A stretch of DNA of 64,000 nucleotides. Origin: Strobilurus pachycystidiatus. Taxonomy: Eukaryota > Basidiomycota > Agaricomycetes > Agaricales > Physalacriaceae. Shown here one piece after another: positions 10,645-22,493 of the stretch. A model generated the notes under the pieces. It was not told where the DNA came from and ran no database searches. It saw nothing but the letters and a program-made list of their open reading frames with translations. The translations under genes and the position numbers were made by a program. Each line of letters begins with the position of its first letter. Within the stretch, counting starts at the first letter, position 1. Location: contig JAHLMK010000002.1 in NCBI GenBank assembly GCA_019915135.1, positions 2,232,001 to 2,296,000 of the forward strand. The letters are read 5' to 3'.

Positions 10645-11567
10645 ATGTCATCCAGCGCAATCATGGCCACCCCGTTCATCGCGCCCCTCATCAACTCCCA
10701 TGACATCTTCAAGCCCGACATCTTCAAGGGCAAAGTGCTCTTCTGCACTGGCGGGGGCTCGGGCATCTGCCGCGGGATGACCGAGGCGATCATGGCTCAT
10801 GGTGCGGACGCGGTCATCGTGGGGAGGACGTGAGTGAGATCTTACCATGTCCGTAACACATCCTGACGCACAATAGGGTGGACCGCCTCAACCAAGCAGC
10901 GCAGGAGCTCAGCGAAGCGACTGGCCAAAAGTGCGTCGCTGCGCCTGCGGACGTGCGCCAGCCCAAACTCCTCGCCGACGCCGTCGCCAAAGCCATCGAA
11001 GCATTCGGCCGCATCGATTTCGTCATATGCGGCGCCGCGGGGAACTTCCTCGCGCCAATCTCCGCCCTCTCAGAGAACGGGTTCAAAGCGGTCATGGACA
11101 TCGACGCGCAGGGGACATACAATACCATCAAAGCCACTCTTTCCCACATCCGAAAGTCCCAAGGGTCCTACCTTATGGTCAGCACCACGTTTCACTACAG
11201 AGCCGCGCCAGCCCAGGTGCACGTCTCCGCCGCCAAGGCCGCCGTTGAGGCCATATCAGCTGTACTCGCCGTTGAAGAGGGCCCGCACGGTGTCCGCTCC
11301 AACGTCATCACGCCAGGTTGGATAGGCGGCACTGAGGGCGTGAGCCGGCTCCTCGTATCGAAAGACTCGGAGAAAATCATGAAGCAGTTCCCCTTGGGTC
11401 GGTTCGGCACGCTTGAGGACGTCAAGAACTCTACTGTCTTCTTATTGAGCGGTGCTGCAGCATACATTACGGGGCAAATTCTGGTTGTTGACGGTGCATA
11501 CGAGCATTTGAGGGTACCCCTCATCGAATATCCAGATGCGTTGTTGGGAGATTGGAGTCGAACCTAA
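10645..11567 (+). CDS. 2,4-dienoyl-CoA reductase (SPS19/DECR2 type SDR)
   Basis: Short-chain dehydrogenase that reduces 2,4-dienoyl-CoA with NADPH during beta-oxidation of unsaturated fatty acids. Two exons (10645-10829 and 10877-11567) with a clean 47-nt GTGAGT..TAG intron give about 291 residues. Residue 29 onward is GKVLFCTGGGSGICRGMTEA, the cofactor-binding glycine motif. ICGAAGNFLAP and VHVSAAKAAVEA follow; the family lacks the usual SDR tyrosine before the Lys, as here (His). NVITPGWIGGTEG is the DECR signature. The protein ends in ...WSRT, not a canonical SKL-type PTS1, although yeast SPS19 and animal DECR2 are peroxisomal. An in-frame ATG at 10663 (MATPF) is an alternative start. Confidence 0.88.
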
Positions 11568-11723
11568 ACACTTTACTGAAACTTTGTACTTCTACAGTAA
11601 AAAAAATTGTACTCGTCCTGTAAAAAATGGTTCCATACTTGACCGCAAGAACTCAGCGTTGATTTTCTACGCTTCATGAGATTGCCCTTCAGTTATGAGG
11701 CATAAGCCAATTGGATTATTTCT

Positions 11724-13657
11724 CTATGAGCTGAGTATGTCATCTACGATGCTCATGTCGACTGGAATCCCAGCTTTCTGCAGGTACTCGTCGTTCCTGC
11801 GAACCATTAGAAAGAATAAGCACGAAACGACATCGCAACATACCAGAACTAAATAAAACGATCAGAAGATAGATTAGCATCTTGAAGAACAATTACACAC
11901 CTTGGAATAGTGTCGCGTCCCAGAGTCGCACCTATCATTCCTGGTCAGTCAAAGCTGAGACGAAGGCATGAACAACGAACAGGATAGTAACGACAGTTTC
12001 CCCATTTTTCCATCCCATCTTTTTGGCAAGCTTCACGCAAGCGATGACATTGCAAGCACTGCTAGAACCCAAGAACAGGCCATCGTGTTGTACGAGGAAG
12101 CGTGACATGGCAACTGCCTCAGCGTCAGTTATACTGAAACTGTCAGATACGTTCGACTATAGAAGGGAAAGGGCGTACCGGAAAGCGTCATCCAGGATGG
12201 GCAACGCTAGCTCGATGTTCTTGGTCAGTCGATTGAGGCCGCTGTGCTAGAGTGAGCGAAGCACCACCCCTTGGTAGAGAAGAATCTCACATGCCCTCCA
12301 CCACAGTATCAACCTGATGCCTTCTCTTCGTCCCCTCACTCTCCTTCTGATTGTACATCACATCAAACTTGACCTTGTTGTACAGCCCACTCCCCTCCGG
12401 ATCCGCCAACGCCACCAACACGTCCTCGTCCATCGACTTGATGAACTGCCCGATCCCCGCAATCGTCCCCCCTGTCCCCGCGCCAGCCACAAACGCGTTG
12501 AGGTGCCCATTCGTCTGGCGCCAGATCTCCGGGCCGGTACCCTCAAAGTGCGCGTCGTAGTTGCTCCTGTTCTCGAACTGGTCTGCAAAGTAGCCTCGCG
12601 GCCGGTGAGTGAATTCGGTGTTTTCTTGGATGTCGGTGCTGGGCTCGCCGTCGTCAAGGGCGGTGCTGACGACGAGTGTCGAGTTGGAGGAGGTTATGAC
12701 GTTGGGGCGTTTTACTGAGGCGTCCTTCCCGAAGGCAAGTGCGTATTGACGAGCGAGGTTCTACGGAGGGGGGGATGGTAGGAATGAACACTACACGAAG
12801 GGATGGGATGCACGTACCACATACTGTTTCTTGTCAACGATACTGGCGGGGCGGACACGCTCTACATCGGCTCCGAGGGAGAGAAGCGCTTTCACTTTTT
12901 CTTCCGCGACATCGTCCGGCATTATGATGGCTATATGGTCGGTACATAATCGAATGGAGGGTAAAGCAACATACTCGCATCATAACCTCTGGAAGTCATC
13001 AGATAACTTCAGCGATATGAGGGCATATTTACCGTGCACGAGCAATGGTGGCTAGGGATATTCCTGTTGAGCCGACAGTGCCTTCGAAGATACGCGAACC
13101 GGTGTGGGGATGTAAGAGTCCTTGACGCTCCGCGTCGTCAATCACTGTGGATGGTTCAGAGGTCAAGTATGTGGCCGCAACAGAGAAACGGACTTCGCAG
13201 AGCAACGCGGTCCTTGACACTTCCGCCAGGATTGAGAAACTGAAAACGTTGTCAAAGCGCGTAATCAAGTGCGCTTCAGGAGACACGCACCTCTGCTTTT
13301 CCCAGTATCTCGACCCCGAGCGCATTGCTCAAAGAATTTATCCGTATGAGCGGTGTATTTCCTTCTTCTGTTCAGCGACCTATTGAGACGCTTTACGCGG
13401 TCGAACGCACCAATCAACCCCGTTACTCCAGACAAGATCTCATCCCTCCTGATCTCTATAGGACGCGGCTCAAACTTGGCATTTATCCGTTCGCGTTTCC
13501 GGCGTTCAAAGATGAGTGCAAGGGAGGTGGACGTGATGGAAAGAGAGAAACCAAGTATGATGCCGTAGAGGACGTGTCGAAGAGTCGGGCGCGTCGGAAC
13601 TCTAATCCAGGCAGGTAGGTTTGGCGCCCAGTGCTGCCAAATGGACGCGAGGTTCAT
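11724..13657 (-). CDS. Cysteine synthase-like PLP enzyme with N-terminal membrane anchor
   Basis: Fold-type II PLP enzyme that makes L-cysteine from O-acetylserine and sulfide, of the fungal type with an N-terminal anchor. The start at 13657 (MNLASIWQHWAPNLPAW) is followed by a hydrophobic helix (HVLYGIILGFSLSITSTSLA) and the Arg-rich FERRKRERIN. After an intron comes SGVTGLIG/NTPLIRINSL, then SNALGVEILGKAE, the substrate-binding region. Further exons give FEGTVGSTGISLATIARARG, VAGAGTGGTIAGIGQF (phosphate-binding Gly loop), VEGI, and the last residues RNDEYLQKAGIPVDMSIVDD before the stop. The Lys-bearing SVKDR segment should lie near 13290 in a small exon. An upstream in-frame ATG at 13765 would add 36 residues. 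It shares a 413-base divergent promoter with ADA2. Confidence 0.85.
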
Positions 13658-14070
13658 GGTGCAAGATGAGTGTGGCCGGGAAAGATGCAATAATGACGTG
13701 TGCTTGTACCACAAAAAGGAAACCGCGTCGAGATGATCGATCGCAATGGTCGGGATGAAATGCATTCATTTACAAGTTCAAACGTTCACCATTGCACAGT
13801 CTCAATATTCAAGGGAACCAGAACCACGCAGTTATTGTGTAAATGATTCTGAACGGCTAAGACAACGCGTCGGTTCGCCTTATTTGGAATATTGTCGGGG
13901 GACCGGGGCGGGACCCGAGAAATTCCCATTGACAAACAAGTCCAAGCATCTCCTCACTATTACCGACGACGGCGACCGCCTCTGCGCTCATGCTCAAACC
14001 CTAGCTGGAGTGACGAGACTTTCACAAGTTGATAGGGCCGTTCTCAAGGATACACTCAGCACCGAACGAG
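13658..14070. promoter_or_regulatory. shared divergent promoter region (cysteine synthase / ADA2)
   Basis: 413 bases between two head-to-head start codons, so both promoters must lie here. No specific factor site is claimed. Confidence 0.45.
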
Positions 14071-16520
14071 ATGACCATAACCCAGCGCAAACCGGCTCGG
14101 ACTGACGACATTATCCGTGCGTACATTGCGCCACTGCTGGATGGGCCCGGGGATGCTGACGCCCCGCTCCAGTAAACGAACCCGGCGACCAGTACTCGTG
14201 CGACGCGTGTGGATGCGACTTGACGCACAGTGTCCGCATAAAATGTGCCGACCCAGTGTGTGAGCCTGACGACGGCGTGGACATCTGCCCGCGATGTTTC
14301 TGCTCCGGCAAGGAATTTGGGAGGCACAAGAGAGGGCATGCATATCGGGTCATCGTACGTGGTCGAAGTCAAGAGCCAACACGCGAACACGCTGTGCTGA
14401 ACCCGGTATTCTAGGAAATTAATTCGTACCCGATATTCACTGACGACTGGGGCGCCGACGAGTAAGTGTGCGCTGTCGTTGATCACCAAATCAGGCTCAA
14501 GCAATGCACAGGGAATTGTTGCTGCTAAAGGGAATTGCCTTGCAAGGATTCGGGAACTGGAAGAAGATCGCAGAGCACATCGGCACACGCACCAAAGAGG
14601 AAGTCGAAAAACACTACACCGATGTTTACATCAAATCGGAGAACTGGCCTGTTCCGGTTCGCTCTTTTGCCTTTACAATTCAATGGTCGTTCTCATTAAA
14701 GCTACAGCCAATGGATTTGGAATTCGACGTCGATCCCGCAGAATTTCAAGAGCGGAAACGGCGCAGAATCAAAGCAATGGACGATGCACCGCCACCTCCC
14801 ATCAAAGCAGCACCGGTGTCTTTTCCAGGCATACACGAAATACAAGGATACTTCCCTGGTCGTCTCGAGTTTGAACACGAGATAGACAACGAAGCCGAAG
14901 ATCTTGTCAAGGACCTCGAATTCGGCGTTTGCCTCGAATGGGGTGGCGACGAGATCATCGAGGACGAGAATGACTTGGATGTCAAGGCTCGGCAAAGGTG
15001 GGAGGAGGAGCGGAGAAACCCCCAGCCTCTACCGCCTCCTCCCTTGTCGTATGACACCAACGGTAGGATCCCGGGCAAGGGGCCTGCTCCAATGCAAGGC
15101 ATTGTCAACGGAACCGTAAACGGGTATCATCCGACGCGCCCGCCGTCAGAAAGCGGAAGCGTCACGACTCGTGAAAGTGTCCCACCAAAGACTGAAGATC
15201 GTGATGGCGGTGTCAACGGGACGACATCGGGTGATGAGGATGAGGTCGAAGAGGTCACCCAGCCCCCGCCCATAGAAACCAAGGAATCTCTCGCATTCAA
15301 GGTTACACTCATGGAGATGTATGCTCAGCGGGTGAAGAAACGTTTGGATGGCAAGGCAGTCATTTTAGACCGGGGTCTATTAGAGCACAAGAAGGTGAGT
15401 GATCTTATTGCTTACGGTAACCTCCTTTGCTCATCCACCCCAGATGGCTGCTGTAGACAAGAAGCGCTCGCGCGAGGAGCGAGAGATCCTTCATCGCCTC
15501 CGTCCGTTTTCCCAGCTTCAAACGGCCAAAGACTACGAGGAGTTCTCAAATGATGTTCTATGTGAGTGTCAATTTTTCTCGCATCACTCCGTAACTTACA
15601 CCTTCACCATCAGATGAGGCACTTCTGCGGCACCGCATAACGGAACTGCAAAGTTACCGTCGCCTTGGTTTATTGACACCAGCTGACATCGAAAAGTACA
15701 AACTCGACTTGCAGAAGAGGGTTCGTGCTGTGTTCTATTCTTTCCTGTACATTAGCCTGACTTGACCTGTAGGCTACCGCCAAAGCCAATCACCGCGACT
15801 ATCCGGTGGAGAAAAGCAGGACTGGTGGGCGACAATCCTCTGGACCTGACCCGTCGCGCCGTGGAAGCCATATTGATTCCGACGGCCATGAACGCGAAGG
15901 TACACCTCGCTTACCGGGATCATCAGGACAAACTGGCCGCAAACTCCGTGAGTCTTAGCCGGTTTTCCTTCAAATTACCACATATATAACAATACTTGAT
16001 TCTTTAGCACAACCCCTCAACCTTGCGAATAGTCCTTCGTTGCATCTCCTATCCCCCGCCGAGCAGGCTTTGTGCTCAATGCTGCGTATTTTCCCCAAGC
16101 CGTATCTGGTTATAAAGGAGACACTTGTTCGGGAATACGCTCGGAGGGGTGGAAAACTCCGCCGCCGAGAGGCGAGAGATTTGGTGAAGATCGATGTCAA
16201 CAAGACGGCGCGGGTGTGGGACTTTCTCGTGCAACAGGGTTTCTTGACAATCAAGACGGAGACCACCACTCAGGCGAGGTGCGCATCTTTTTTTCCATTG
16301 TGTGGAATGAAATTAATTTTTTGTGGATAGTGGAAGTGCCACCGTGAATGGGTCACCTTCGAAAGATCCTACACCCATATCTCGGGTGCCCTCGACGATA
16401 ATGGCCGCACCGCCACTGCCAGGGCCTTCGCTGGCCTCGCTTCCTCTGCTCCCAGGCCCTTCGCTCTCTGGGCCCATGCTTCCGCCCAGCAGCACCGTAA
16501 ATCCGAGTGGTCCTTCATGA
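14071..16520 (+). CDS. ADA2: Transcriptional adaptor ADA2 (SAGA complex)
   Basis: ADA2 links the Gcn5 acetyltransferase to nucleosomes in SAGA. The first exon encodes MTITQRKPARTDDII and joins, through a 56-nt intron at 14117-14172, to NEPGDQYSCDACGCDLTHSV, the ZZ zinc finger (Cys pairs plus GHAYRVI). A SANT/Myb domain follows: ELLLLKGIALQGFGNWKKIA and GTRTKEEVEKHYTDVYI. The acidic middle part includes EFGVCLEWGGDE. The central region has LKVTLMEMYAQR-like FKVTLMEMYAQRVKKRLDG and RSREEREILHRLRPFSQLQT. The C-terminal SWIRM domain is LLSPAEQALCSMLRIFPKPY then VKIDVNKTARVWDFLVQQGF. A Pro-rich tail of about 60 residues after the last intron extends beyond the usual end. At least eight introns. 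Confidence 0.92.
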
Positions 16521-16867
16521 CAGTACTCGTATACCCTGAGCTCTGGATCTCCCTACCACCCCACCCCACACTGTACTACTCCAACCGCACGCATCATCTG
16601 TATTTTATTTGTATATCGCATGTATTGACATCACGTATCAGTCGGAACGTCCTGTCATCGGGCTCACGAGGAGGCGAAGAAGCCTGTGGATGGGATGTCG
16701 ATTTCGCCAAATGGCGATGATGGTGAGGCTCAGTGAAATTAAGACCGGTTTGAGGAGAAGGGATCCGATGCCCATTGTGGGGAACCATCGCCGTGGAGGT
16801 GACGGGCCAGGAGGTGAATGTGGTGACTCGCTAATCAGGACGCTAGTGAGCAAGAAATGGAGAGTAA
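16521..16867. other. intergenic, convergent 3' ends
   Basis: 347 bases between the stops of ADA2 (plus) and the SDR (minus). A minus-strand frame at 16638-16889 has hydrophobic stretches but no start context; taken as 3' UTR. Confidence 0.4.
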
Positions 16868-18209
16868 TTAGAAGAAAGGGGAAGACCAAACGGACTTGTT
16901 CGACTGCGAGTGATCTGCACGCTGGTTGAAACTGTGATATAGGCCCATCTTGAATTCTTCCTTCGGCACAAGATACAAGGGTCCGTCGTCCAGAACTAAC
17001 CAGGAGCAGCCGCTCGTCGCCGGGTCAGGATGCGTAGCTGTGAAGAATATTGCCCCCGCGACACGCGCTATCGGGCTCAAGGAGGACTCGAATGGTGGAG
17101 GGGCGATCGGCGGATGTAGAAGGTGGGTTTCTGAAACTCGTGCAACGTCAATCTTGGTGTGGCGCACGATACAATTAGGATGAACATACCAGCAAAGAAT
17201 GGATGGAGGACAGATATTCGGATGTCCAGATCGGAAAACACAGGGTGTATGGAACGCTAGATAATAACGGTCATGTCAGGATACAACTACTCCAAATTAT
17301 GAGAGGGGAAACGAGAACCATGAGCCCGAGAACGCCATGCTTAGTCGCCGTATATAGACACGCTCGAGGAAGAGCTTGCCATGATGCTTTGAGAATGGGG
17401 TTACGCGTAAGTTGAAAGAATCGAAACAAAACCGGGGCGAGACCCACCAACAGATCCGAGGAGCACCAAGGCCTTCAGGTCTCCAGGACTCCGATCGAAT
17501 GAAAGATAGTGTTGAGAAAGATGGGTGACTGGATGGAGAGGCCTCAGAGCCACATCGCAATTTCAGCGGATGTACGCACTGTACAATGCACCGACGAGAT
17601 TTACGTTTACTGTGGTAAGGTTGGGCGGAAGGGGAACACCTTCATCATCGAGGTGGATGTCAATGAACCGCCCGACTTCTGTCACGCTAGCGTTGGCTAC
17701 CTGACAGACGGGGTGTTGTAGGATCGCGTGAGAAGTCTGAAAATAAACCCCTTACAACTATGTCTACAGTGCCATACTGCCTGATAGCCAGTTTGAAGAG
17801 CTCAACGAGGTCACTCCATACGGTGACATCGCACAGAGCCGAGACGACAGTACTGTGAGAAGTATCAGATTGGGCGAATGAATGGTGTATGCAATAAGCG
17901 GTCGACTGACCCTCCTACAACGCTCTGGATTTCCCTCGCTATTTCCCCAACCTTAGACGCATCGTGGTCTCCAATAACCAGCTTGGCACTTGTCAGCAGC
18001 TCAGCACAGTGCACATATGGATGGAAGGATGTCGAATCGTACCCATAAAAAGCAAAACGGATAGCCGCCTCCCTTCCAAAACCATTAGCCACGCCCGGGA
18101 TCAAGACGACCTTCCCCATGACACGCTCAGAGTATGAGAAGAGCGCGTCGTCGAGAATGGGCGACCAAGGGCTGCCATTGTCCTGCATGGCATCGTCGCC
18201 TGAAGCCAT
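16868..18209 (-). CDS. Short-chain dehydrogenase/reductase (15-PGDH-like)
   Basis: Classical SDR of unknown substrate. From the start at 18209, residues about 32 onward are GKVVLIPGVANGFGREAAIR, the TGxxxGxG cofactor motif with the usual Thr replaced by Pro. An intron joins FYG to AKLVIGDHDASKVGEIAREI, where the Asp after strand 2 suggests NAD rather than NADP. Near 17380-17340 (minus) the frame reads ACLYTATKHGVLGLM, the catalytic YxxxK. The C-terminal exon has RVAGAIFFTATHPDPATSGC and GPLYLVPKEEFKMG. Similar fungal proteins are annotated as 15-hydroxyprostaglandin dehydrogenase-like. About six introns; middle exon borders are uncertain. It shares a divergent promoter with VTI1. Confidence 0.75.
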
Positions 18210-18618
18210 TGTACATGGGCTTGGGGATGTGGGGAATTTTGGGAAATTCTTACCGTCATTTAAATCAATATGTAGGTGTTTGTGGATGTTTCGGCTACAC
18301 AATTCAGTGTCTAGTTCCGGTCAGGGAGGTCTCAAGCTAAGCGCAGTGAGAGATATTGCGAGGAGGGAACCGTGGCATCTTTCTAGTTAAACAGTGAGTG
18401 CTGATCAGGTACATTTTAGCAGAAGATGAGGGAAAGCATTGAGATATACGGCGTTCTATGACAGGTTCTTAGCGGAGAACGACAGCGGTTCTGAACCAAG
18501 GGCAATGGCCGAGTCCAGGGTCAAGACGCGTTGTTTGAATCCAAGCTCCATGCCTACTCGTACAAGCATGCGTGCCGACATCGGCAACTCCACTTGAACG
18601 CCGACGACGACGACAACG
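18210..18618. promoter_or_regulatory. divergent promoter region (SDR / VTI1)
   Basis: 409 bases between two head-to-head starts. No recognisable element beyond position. Confidence 0.4.
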
Positions 18619-19520
18619 ATGGACACCCCCGCCTCCTTGTTCGAGTCTTACAGCCAAGATTATGACCACTTAATCCAGGAAATTCGCACCAAGCTCGAGG
18701 TCGATGCCAAAGACCAATTTGGAGGTACATTGTTCAAGACCTGTCTGCATGGTTCACACCCTGACATTGACCAAAAGAGCAGCGCAAAGCTACCCTCCGT
18801 CGAGTGGAACTGCAACTCGATGAAGCCGACGACATTGTGCGCTAGCCCCTTGATTCTGCCTACGCGGCAATAACCCCACACCCAGATCTCAGCACTGGAA
18901 GTTGAAATACAGGGCATCCCTCTGTCCATCCGAGCCGAATACTCTTCGCGGCTGAAGCAGGCCAAATTAAATCTCAACCGCATGAAGAAGCTCTCCAAAG
19001 ATCTGCACTCTCAGGCATCCCGGACAGACTTACTTGGCGGCGGCAAAAATCGGTTTAGGACGGGCGCGACGTCCGACGATCCATATGGCGAGAACGACGA
19101 CCGGACTAGACTGCTGGCCGGCACAGAAATACTGTCTGATGGCAGCAGAAGACTGCAGGACTCGACTAGGATAGCGCTCGAGACCGAGACGCAGGGTGCA
19201 GACATCATGCGGAATTTGCGCCAGCAGAGGGAACAAATTGAGAATGCATCTCACAATGTACGTCGTTCGTCTTCGCGTAGAAACGCGGCTTGACTAAGTA
19301 TTCCCTCTCTCTCAAGCTCAATAACGCGGATATGTCAATCAATCGTGCTTCGGGGACGATAAAGGGCATGATCAGACAGTGAGTTGGGTCTGGACGAACG
19401 CGCTTCACTCTGACGATTTCTAATAGGATGTACAAGCAGAGAGTCATCCTCGGTGCTCTTGTGGCTGTTCTTATCATCGTCGTGGTCATCATTCTATACT
19501 TCAAGCTCATCCGGCACTAG
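18619..19520 (+). CDS. VTI1: Vesicle SNARE VTI1
   Basis: Qb-SNARE for Golgi, endosome and vacuole fusion. The start is MDTPASLFESYSQDYDHLIQ, the V-SNARE N-terminal three-helix domain, continuing through two introns to EQRKATLRRVELQLDEADDI and ISALEVEIQGIPLSIRAEYS. The SNARE motif covers GADIMRNLRQQREQIENASH and MSINRASGTIKGMIRQ. The C-terminal tail anchor RVILGALVAVLIIVVVIILY ends in FKLIRH and stop at 19518-19520. Order, length (about 225 residues) and C-terminal anchor match yeast and animal Vti1. Introns: about 18725-18779, 18838-18885, 19259-19318 and 19381-19426. Confidence 0.92.
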
Positions 19521-20447
19521 ACGTGTATACCCGAAGCTCACACTCGACTGGCAGGCTGCATGTCTGACGTTCTTCTGATCTATGCTCTATGGGGGCATCT
19601 GTTATAATTTATCTCTATCTTCTCTTTCCCGTACTTATGGTATGATAGTATGTATCAATGGACTCCAGTGTTACTGGCGAGTGACCAGTTGCCTTGCTCG
19701 GCGTTCCGTTCCGTCCTTTCCAAGTCCCGGACTTTCCTCTCATATGCTTGAACCTTGCGTCCGCAGTTTGAGCGTGACGGTTCCAATGTCCTACGAGGGT
19801 ACGGGGGGCGAAGACGATAAATCCACCCTATCCGACTGGAGATATCTATGAAATGGAGATGGTCTTCGGGCATGGCGTCTGAATACTCTGCAATAAGTAA
19901 GTAGCTGTCTTCACAGCATCAGCATCAGCATCAACAGCCCACTGCCTAGACTGCCAAAACATTGCTGTGTCGAGCTCTAGGGATACATCCTTGTGGGTGT
20001 CACGCTGTTGGAACGCTGGATGTGCATTGTCAAGGGCCGCAATGCCACTTCTTTCACGCTGGCGAGGGGTTGGCCTGTCAAATGTAAAAGTGGAAACCCA
20101 GCACCCAACACACGCATTAGAATCGTCATCATGATCGTTACTTGTGTTGACATTGTCGCTAATAATACTTGAACACAGCTCTAATTTTGAGCGATTCTAA
20201 TTTTGATTAGCTCGATTTCGCGAAGGGATTCAGAGCGACACAAAGGCTTTGTACATCGTTGGTGAAGTACTTCGTCCAGTAGCAGTCGATCTAACCCTGT
20301 GCCATGACGAACGTCTTGGCAGCGGAAGAGCAAATATCAACCGACTCCGAGACGATCTTTGCTTCCGGCGAATGCCGAGCTATTTTGGCTCTTTTACCCA
20401 TACTTACACCATGTTCGGGGACCTTCTTCTCCTTCAATCCAACCTTC
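19521..20447. other. intergenic
   Basis: 927 bases between VTI1 and the S10 peptidase. A short AGCATC run (about four copies, near 19918-19940) is the only repeat. No coding signal. Confidence 0.4.
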
Positions 20448-22289
20448 ATGTGCGCCCGCATACTGGCCCTTCTGTCCCTCCCCCTCCTTTTTGCCGGGAC
20501 TCTCGCTCAGTCTGTGGTGTACAAAGAGAACTCTGGCATATGCGAAACAACACCTGGCGTGTCGACATACTCAGGATATATCAACCTGGACAATGATACC
20601 AAGGACTCATTCTGGTTCTGGCTTTTTGAGGCCCGCAGTGACCCCGATAACAAGCCTTTGACGGTGTGGCTGAACGGCGGGCCAGGTTGCTCATCTATGA
20701 TCGGTCTCTTCACAGGTGTGGTATTGAGGCGCAGTGTGAGACTGTTGCTAACACCGCCGTAGAACACGGACCATGTACAGTAAACAAGAACGGGAAATCT
20801 ACCATTTACAATCCCCACAGTTGGAACAATTTCACGAACAGTGGGTCGTCTGTCGCCACTGATCTCACTGGCTGATGGAAACACGCAGTGCTTTATATTG
20901 ACCAGCCATTCAACGCGGGATATTCCACGGGAAGGCAGATCAATAACACCGACCAGGCAGCACAGTACTTCTGGGACGGTCTACAGGTCTGGTTCGCAAA
21001 CGATGCATTCAGTAAATTCGCAGGCCACGAGTCAGTTGTTTCAGGTTGCTTTATCTGTGGAATTGTGGGTTGACATGACTTCCAGATTTATCATCGCGAC
21101 TGAGTCGTACGGAGCTCGATTTGGGCCAGTGTTCACACAATACTTCCAATCACAGAACGACCGGATTGACAGCGGGAAAATAAAGGGCGAGAAAATTGCG
21201 GTTTCCAAGCTTCTCATCAGCGAGTGGGTGATGTCTTACTCAAGCATACGGCTTAACTGACGCGCCACGCCGGCATCAGCGGAAAGCATGATCCTCTCAT
21301 CCAAATGAATGCTTCCATTGCGTTCGCCCGCGATGCACCAGGCTATGGACCCATCGTCACCAACTCAACGTTGCTTGATGAGATTCAGACAATATATGAC
21401 AAAAGCTGTGCTCCCGCATTACTTGACTGCGCCAACAATGGATCGGCGACGACCTGCCAGAACGCTCTAACGAATTGCACACACCAAGTTGCCCTGCCCT
21501 CATTTGGCGACCGCGACCCAGACGATCTGCGTCGGCCAGACGATACCGCCGACACATCGGATGCAGAAGACGACGACGATTACGGCCCAGATTTCCCGAC
21601 GACATACTATGCAACCTACATCCGCAAGTCTTCGGTTGTAAAGGCAATCGGCGCCAAGGGTACATTTAATCAGTGCGACTCGAGTACCAAGTCTCGTTTC
21701 TCGGCTGCAGGCGAGACAGGACGCTCCTTCCTCCCCAATCTGGCCGAGATTGCGAATGCAAAGGAGGTAGAGTTGCTCATATGGGCGGGGGACGCTGATC
21801 AGAAGTGCGTAAAACTGCCATCTAGCAAAATTTCTCCTTCGGGCTCACAAACTTTCGCCAGAGCGAATTGGCTAGGTGTACACGATTGCGTCGCGCAAAT
21901 GGCCTGGTGGGGAAACAAGACGTTTGCGAATCTGGGCTTCACGAATCTTACCCTCGACGACGAGGTCGTAGGCACTTACAAGGTTGTCCCAGATGGAGGT
22001 GTCAGCTTCGTGTAAGCATCATCTAAAGATCCGTACTCAGCATCGGTTGACTTTGCTTAGGCGTGTCTTCGAGGCAGGACACACTATGCCAGCTTACCAG
22101 CCAAAGGCTGCTCAAGCCGTGTTTGGCATGTTCATCAATGAACTCGCTCTAAACAATAGCAGCCCTCTGAACCTCAACAACACTGACAGCGACGACAGTG
22201 ACAGTGGCCTACAAATTACAAGACCGACGCCGCTCTGGTTGTTGTGGTCAACGCTGCTGCTCTGTCTTCTTTCTAGTTTGCCAGTTTGA
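20448..22289 (+). CDS. Serine carboxypeptidase S10, secreted, probably GPI-anchored
   Basis: Carboxypeptidase of the fungal S1-like clade. The ATG at 20448 starts a signal peptide ([20 protein letters not shown]). Oxyanion region: [15 protein letters not shown]; then [16 protein letters not shown]. Catalytic Ser: [15 protein letters not shown] (the common ESYGG is ESYGA here). Catalytic Asp: [12 protein letters not shown]. Catalytic His: [12 protein letters not shown]. The triad is therefore complete. An acidic Asp-rich insert lies at about 21520-21590. The C terminus has a Ser/Asp-rich linker and a hydrophobic end ([19 protein letters not shown]), typical of a GPI-attachment signal. Five short introns. 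An upstream in-frame ATG at 20304 would bury the signal peptide and is not preferred. Confidence 0.9.
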
Positions 22290-22493
22290 TCTTAGACTAT
22301 CTATATACGACTCAATCATTTCTTGCTATCAAGTACTTACCTAGATCGACTGGACACTACCTTGTACATTCTTGCATGTGGATCGTTCGGACCACGGATA
22401 CTCTAGATGCGCTACACTCTTCACTGTTATGGATACCTCTACAGCCAGCTATTACAGATCAACATAAAATAGTACATGGCGCACATACAGTAT

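Noticed and set aside
20304..20447. Upstream in-frame ATG for the S10 carboxypeptidase
   Set aside because: It would place 48 residues before a good signal peptide; the ATG at 20448 fits a secreted enzyme better.
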